From positions 1 through 7,891 of the forward strand of contig JALOSP010000123.1 of NCBI GenBank assembly GCA_025458365.1: a stretch of DNA of 7,891 nucleotides, read 5' to 3'. A model generated the notes under the pieces. That model was given only the letters and a program-made list of their open reading frames with translations. It searched no databases and was not told the DNA's origin. Of the stretch, positions 6,441-7,891 are shown piece after piece (the first letter of the stretch is position 1; each line of letters begins with the position of its first letter). The position numbers and the translations under genes are program-made. Source of the stretch: Hyphomonadaceae bacterium (GTDB lineage: Bacteria; Pseudomonadota; Alphaproteobacteria; Caulobacterales; Aquidulcibacteraceae).

Positions 6441-7891
6441 TCAGCCAGCGGTGAACTGCAATGCCGCCAGCCGCGCATAGATGCCGCCTGCAGCCACAAG
6501 GCTGTCATGGGTGCCGCTTTCGACAATGCGTCCACCATCCATCACCACGATCCGGTCTGCCCGTCGCACGGTGGCCAGCCGGTGGGCAATCACCAGTGTG
6601 GTTCGGTCGCGCATCGCCGTCTCGAACGCCTTCTGCACCAATTGCTCGTTCTCGGCATCCAGCGCGCTGGTTGCCTCGTCAAGCAGCAGCACCGGTGCAT
6701 TGCGGACCAGCGCGCGCGCGATTGCCAGCCGCTGGCGTTCGCCGCCCGACAGAGCCCGGCCCCGATCCCCGATCAAGCGGTCATATCCGCCCAGCCGGGT
6801 CTCGATGAAGCCTGCCGCTTCGGCCTGTTCTGCAGCCTGCCGGATCGCCTGAGGCGTGGCATCCGGGGCACCGAATGCGATATTGTCAGCGGCACTGCCG
6901 CTGAACAGTGCGGGGTTTTGTGAGACATAGGCGAACTGGGCGCGCCATACGTCCGGATCCATGTCCCGCGCATCGATCCCGTCGAGCCGCACCGCGCCAA
7001 CCAGCGGGTCAAACTGCCGCAGGGCCAGCCGGAACAGGGTAGACTTGCCCGCACCAGACGGACCGACAACGGCGACAGTCTCACCCGGCTCGATGGTGAG
7101 GCGGATGTCTTCGATGGCAACAGGGACAGGGCGCCTGTCAGCCGGGGCATCAGGAGGCGCCGGGTAGCGGAAGGCGATCCGGTCGAACGCCATCCGGCCT
7201 TTGGCCTTGCCAGCAGGAAATACGGCCGGACTGGCCGGTGCCTTGATCTCCGGGACTTCATCCAGGATGGCCATCATCCGGCCGGTCGCTCCGGCGGCCT
7301 TTTGCACATCGCCCCAGACTTCGGCCAGACTGCCTGCCCCGCCGCCGATCACCATGGCGAGGATGACGAATTGCGTCAGCGCACCGGCTGTCATTGAGCC
7401 CGCCATCACGCTGCGGGCGCCTTCCCACAGAACCAGCGTGATCCCGCCAAACACGATGGTGATGGCCAGTGCAGTCAGGATGGCGCGGACCTGAATCCGG
7501 CTGAGCGCGGCGGCAAAGCTGGTTTCCAGAGCCGCCTGGAAACGGCTGGCAGCGACCTGTTCACGCCCGAAAGCCTGGACGGTCTCGATGGCATCCAGCG
7601 TTTCGGATGCCTCGGCTGCGGCGTCTGCCAGCCGGTCCTGCGCGGTTGCCGACAAGGTGCGCACACGCCGCCCGATCAGCAGGATCGGTGCCAGAACCGC
7701 CGGGATGATCAAGAGTACAAGTCCGGTCAGCTTCGGGCTGACGGCCACCATCATGGCCAGTCCGCCAATGATCGTGATCCCGTTGCGCAGCGCCATCGAG
7801 CCTGACGACGTGACCAGCGTTTCGATCAGGGTGGCATCGACCGTGATCCGTGACAGTGCCTCGCCCGTGCGGACCCGCGCGAAGAAGGTCT
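6441..7891 (-). CDS. ABC exporter half-transporter (MsbA-related permease/ATPase), N-terminus outside window
   Basis: An inner-membrane exporter with a fused transmembrane domain and ATPase that works as a dimer; relatives move lipids, drugs or peptides. Reading stays open to the right edge. The codons upstream of the ATG at 7796 encode FFARVRTGEALSRITVDATL, a conserved exporter segment, so that ATG is internal and about 483 codons are in the window. The membrane part shows hydrophobic stretches at about 7680-7770 and 7340-7480. The ATPase domain has Walker A GPSGAGKST (7064-7038), the Q-loop YVSQNP, the signature LSGGERQR (from 6752; LSGGE rather than LSGGQ), Walker B with the catalytic glutamate VLLLDEATSALD (6692-6657) and the H-loop VIAHR. 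All ATPase residues are present, so it should be active. The stop is 39 bases before the paraoxonase-like gene, suggesting one operon whose promoter lies outside. The substrate cannot be assigned; overall layout resembles alphaproteobacterial MsbA-related proteins. Confidence 0.94.
   Translation of the reverse strand, partial: TFFARVRTGEALSRITVDATLIETLVTSSGSMALRNGITIIGGLAMMVAVSPKLTGLVLLIIPAVLAPILLIGRRVRTLSATAQDRLADAAAEASETLDAIETVQAFGREQVAASRFQAALETSFAAALSRIQVRAILTALAITIVFGGITLVLWEGARSVMAGSMTAGALTQFVILAMVIGGGAGSLAEVWGDVQKAAGATGRMMAILDEVPEIKAPASPAVFPAGKAKGRMAFDRIAFRYPAPPDAPADRRPVPVAIEDIRLTIEPGETVAVVGPSGAGKSTLFRLALRQFDPLVGAVRLDGIDARDMDPDVWRAQFAYVSQNPALFSGSAADNIAFGAPDATPQAIRQAAEQAEAAGFIETRLGGYDRLIGDRGRALSGGERQRLAIARALVRNAPVLLLDEATSALDAENEQLVQKAFETAMRDRTTLVIAHRLATVRRADRIVVMDGGRIVESGTHDSLVAAGGIYARLAALQFTAG

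Noticed and set aside
5484..6923. Long plus-strand open frame of 479 codons
   Set aside because: It lies antisense to the paraoxonase-like and exporter genes, whose protein motifs are unmistakable. Its translation is rich in Gln/His/Arg/Gly with no recognisable domain, typical of an antisense shadow in GC-rich DNA.
7794..7796. ATG at 7796 as the true start of the ABC exporter
   Set aside because: The reading frame continues upstream to the window edge with a conserved exporter segment, so this ATG is internal.

Overview
The window is GC-rich, densely packed bacterial chromosome. Its proteins (FolC, hexameric-type ArgB, an SDT1-like pyrimidine 5'-nucleotidase, an MsbA-related exporter) look alphaproteobacterial, most likely Sphingomonadales. 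That placement is inferred from protein character and GC content, not from a marker gene. Seven protein genes cover nearly the whole window. I saw no rRNA, tRNA, CRISPR array, insertion sequence or integrase.

Left part (1-1706, minus strand): a Uma2-family PD-(D/E)XK nuclease-like gene lies just upstream of folC, which runs off the left edge without its last part. The Uma2 gene has a good extended -10 promoter whose predicted start point falls on the A of its ATG, so its mRNA may be leaderless. A 94-base divergent intergenic region (1707-1800) separates it from argB.

Middle (1801-3431, plus strand): argB (N-acetylglutamate kinase, arginine biosynthesis) and a HAD-family pyrimidine 5'-nucleotidase gene overlap by ATGA, so they are probably co-transcribed and translationally coupled. 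The nucleotidase gene runs 38 bases into the convergent gene that follows.

Right part (3394-7891, minus strand): an apparent operon, in transcription order, of (i) an ABC exporter half-transporter that enters from the right edge without its N-terminus, (ii) a membrane-anchored paraoxonase-like six-bladed propeller protein, and (iii) a GT39/ArnT-like polytopic membrane glycosyltransferase. Genes (i) and (ii) are 39 bases apart, and (ii) and (iii) overlap by GTGA. The paraoxonase-like protein has apparent counterparts of all the main PON1 calcium ligands, the catalytic His pair and the disulfide cysteines, plus a charged C-terminal tail. This exporter, calcium lactonase-like enzyme and lipid-linked-sugar transferase set is the most interesting part of the window. 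It suggests envelope or small-molecule modification and export, but the substrate cannot be read from sequence.
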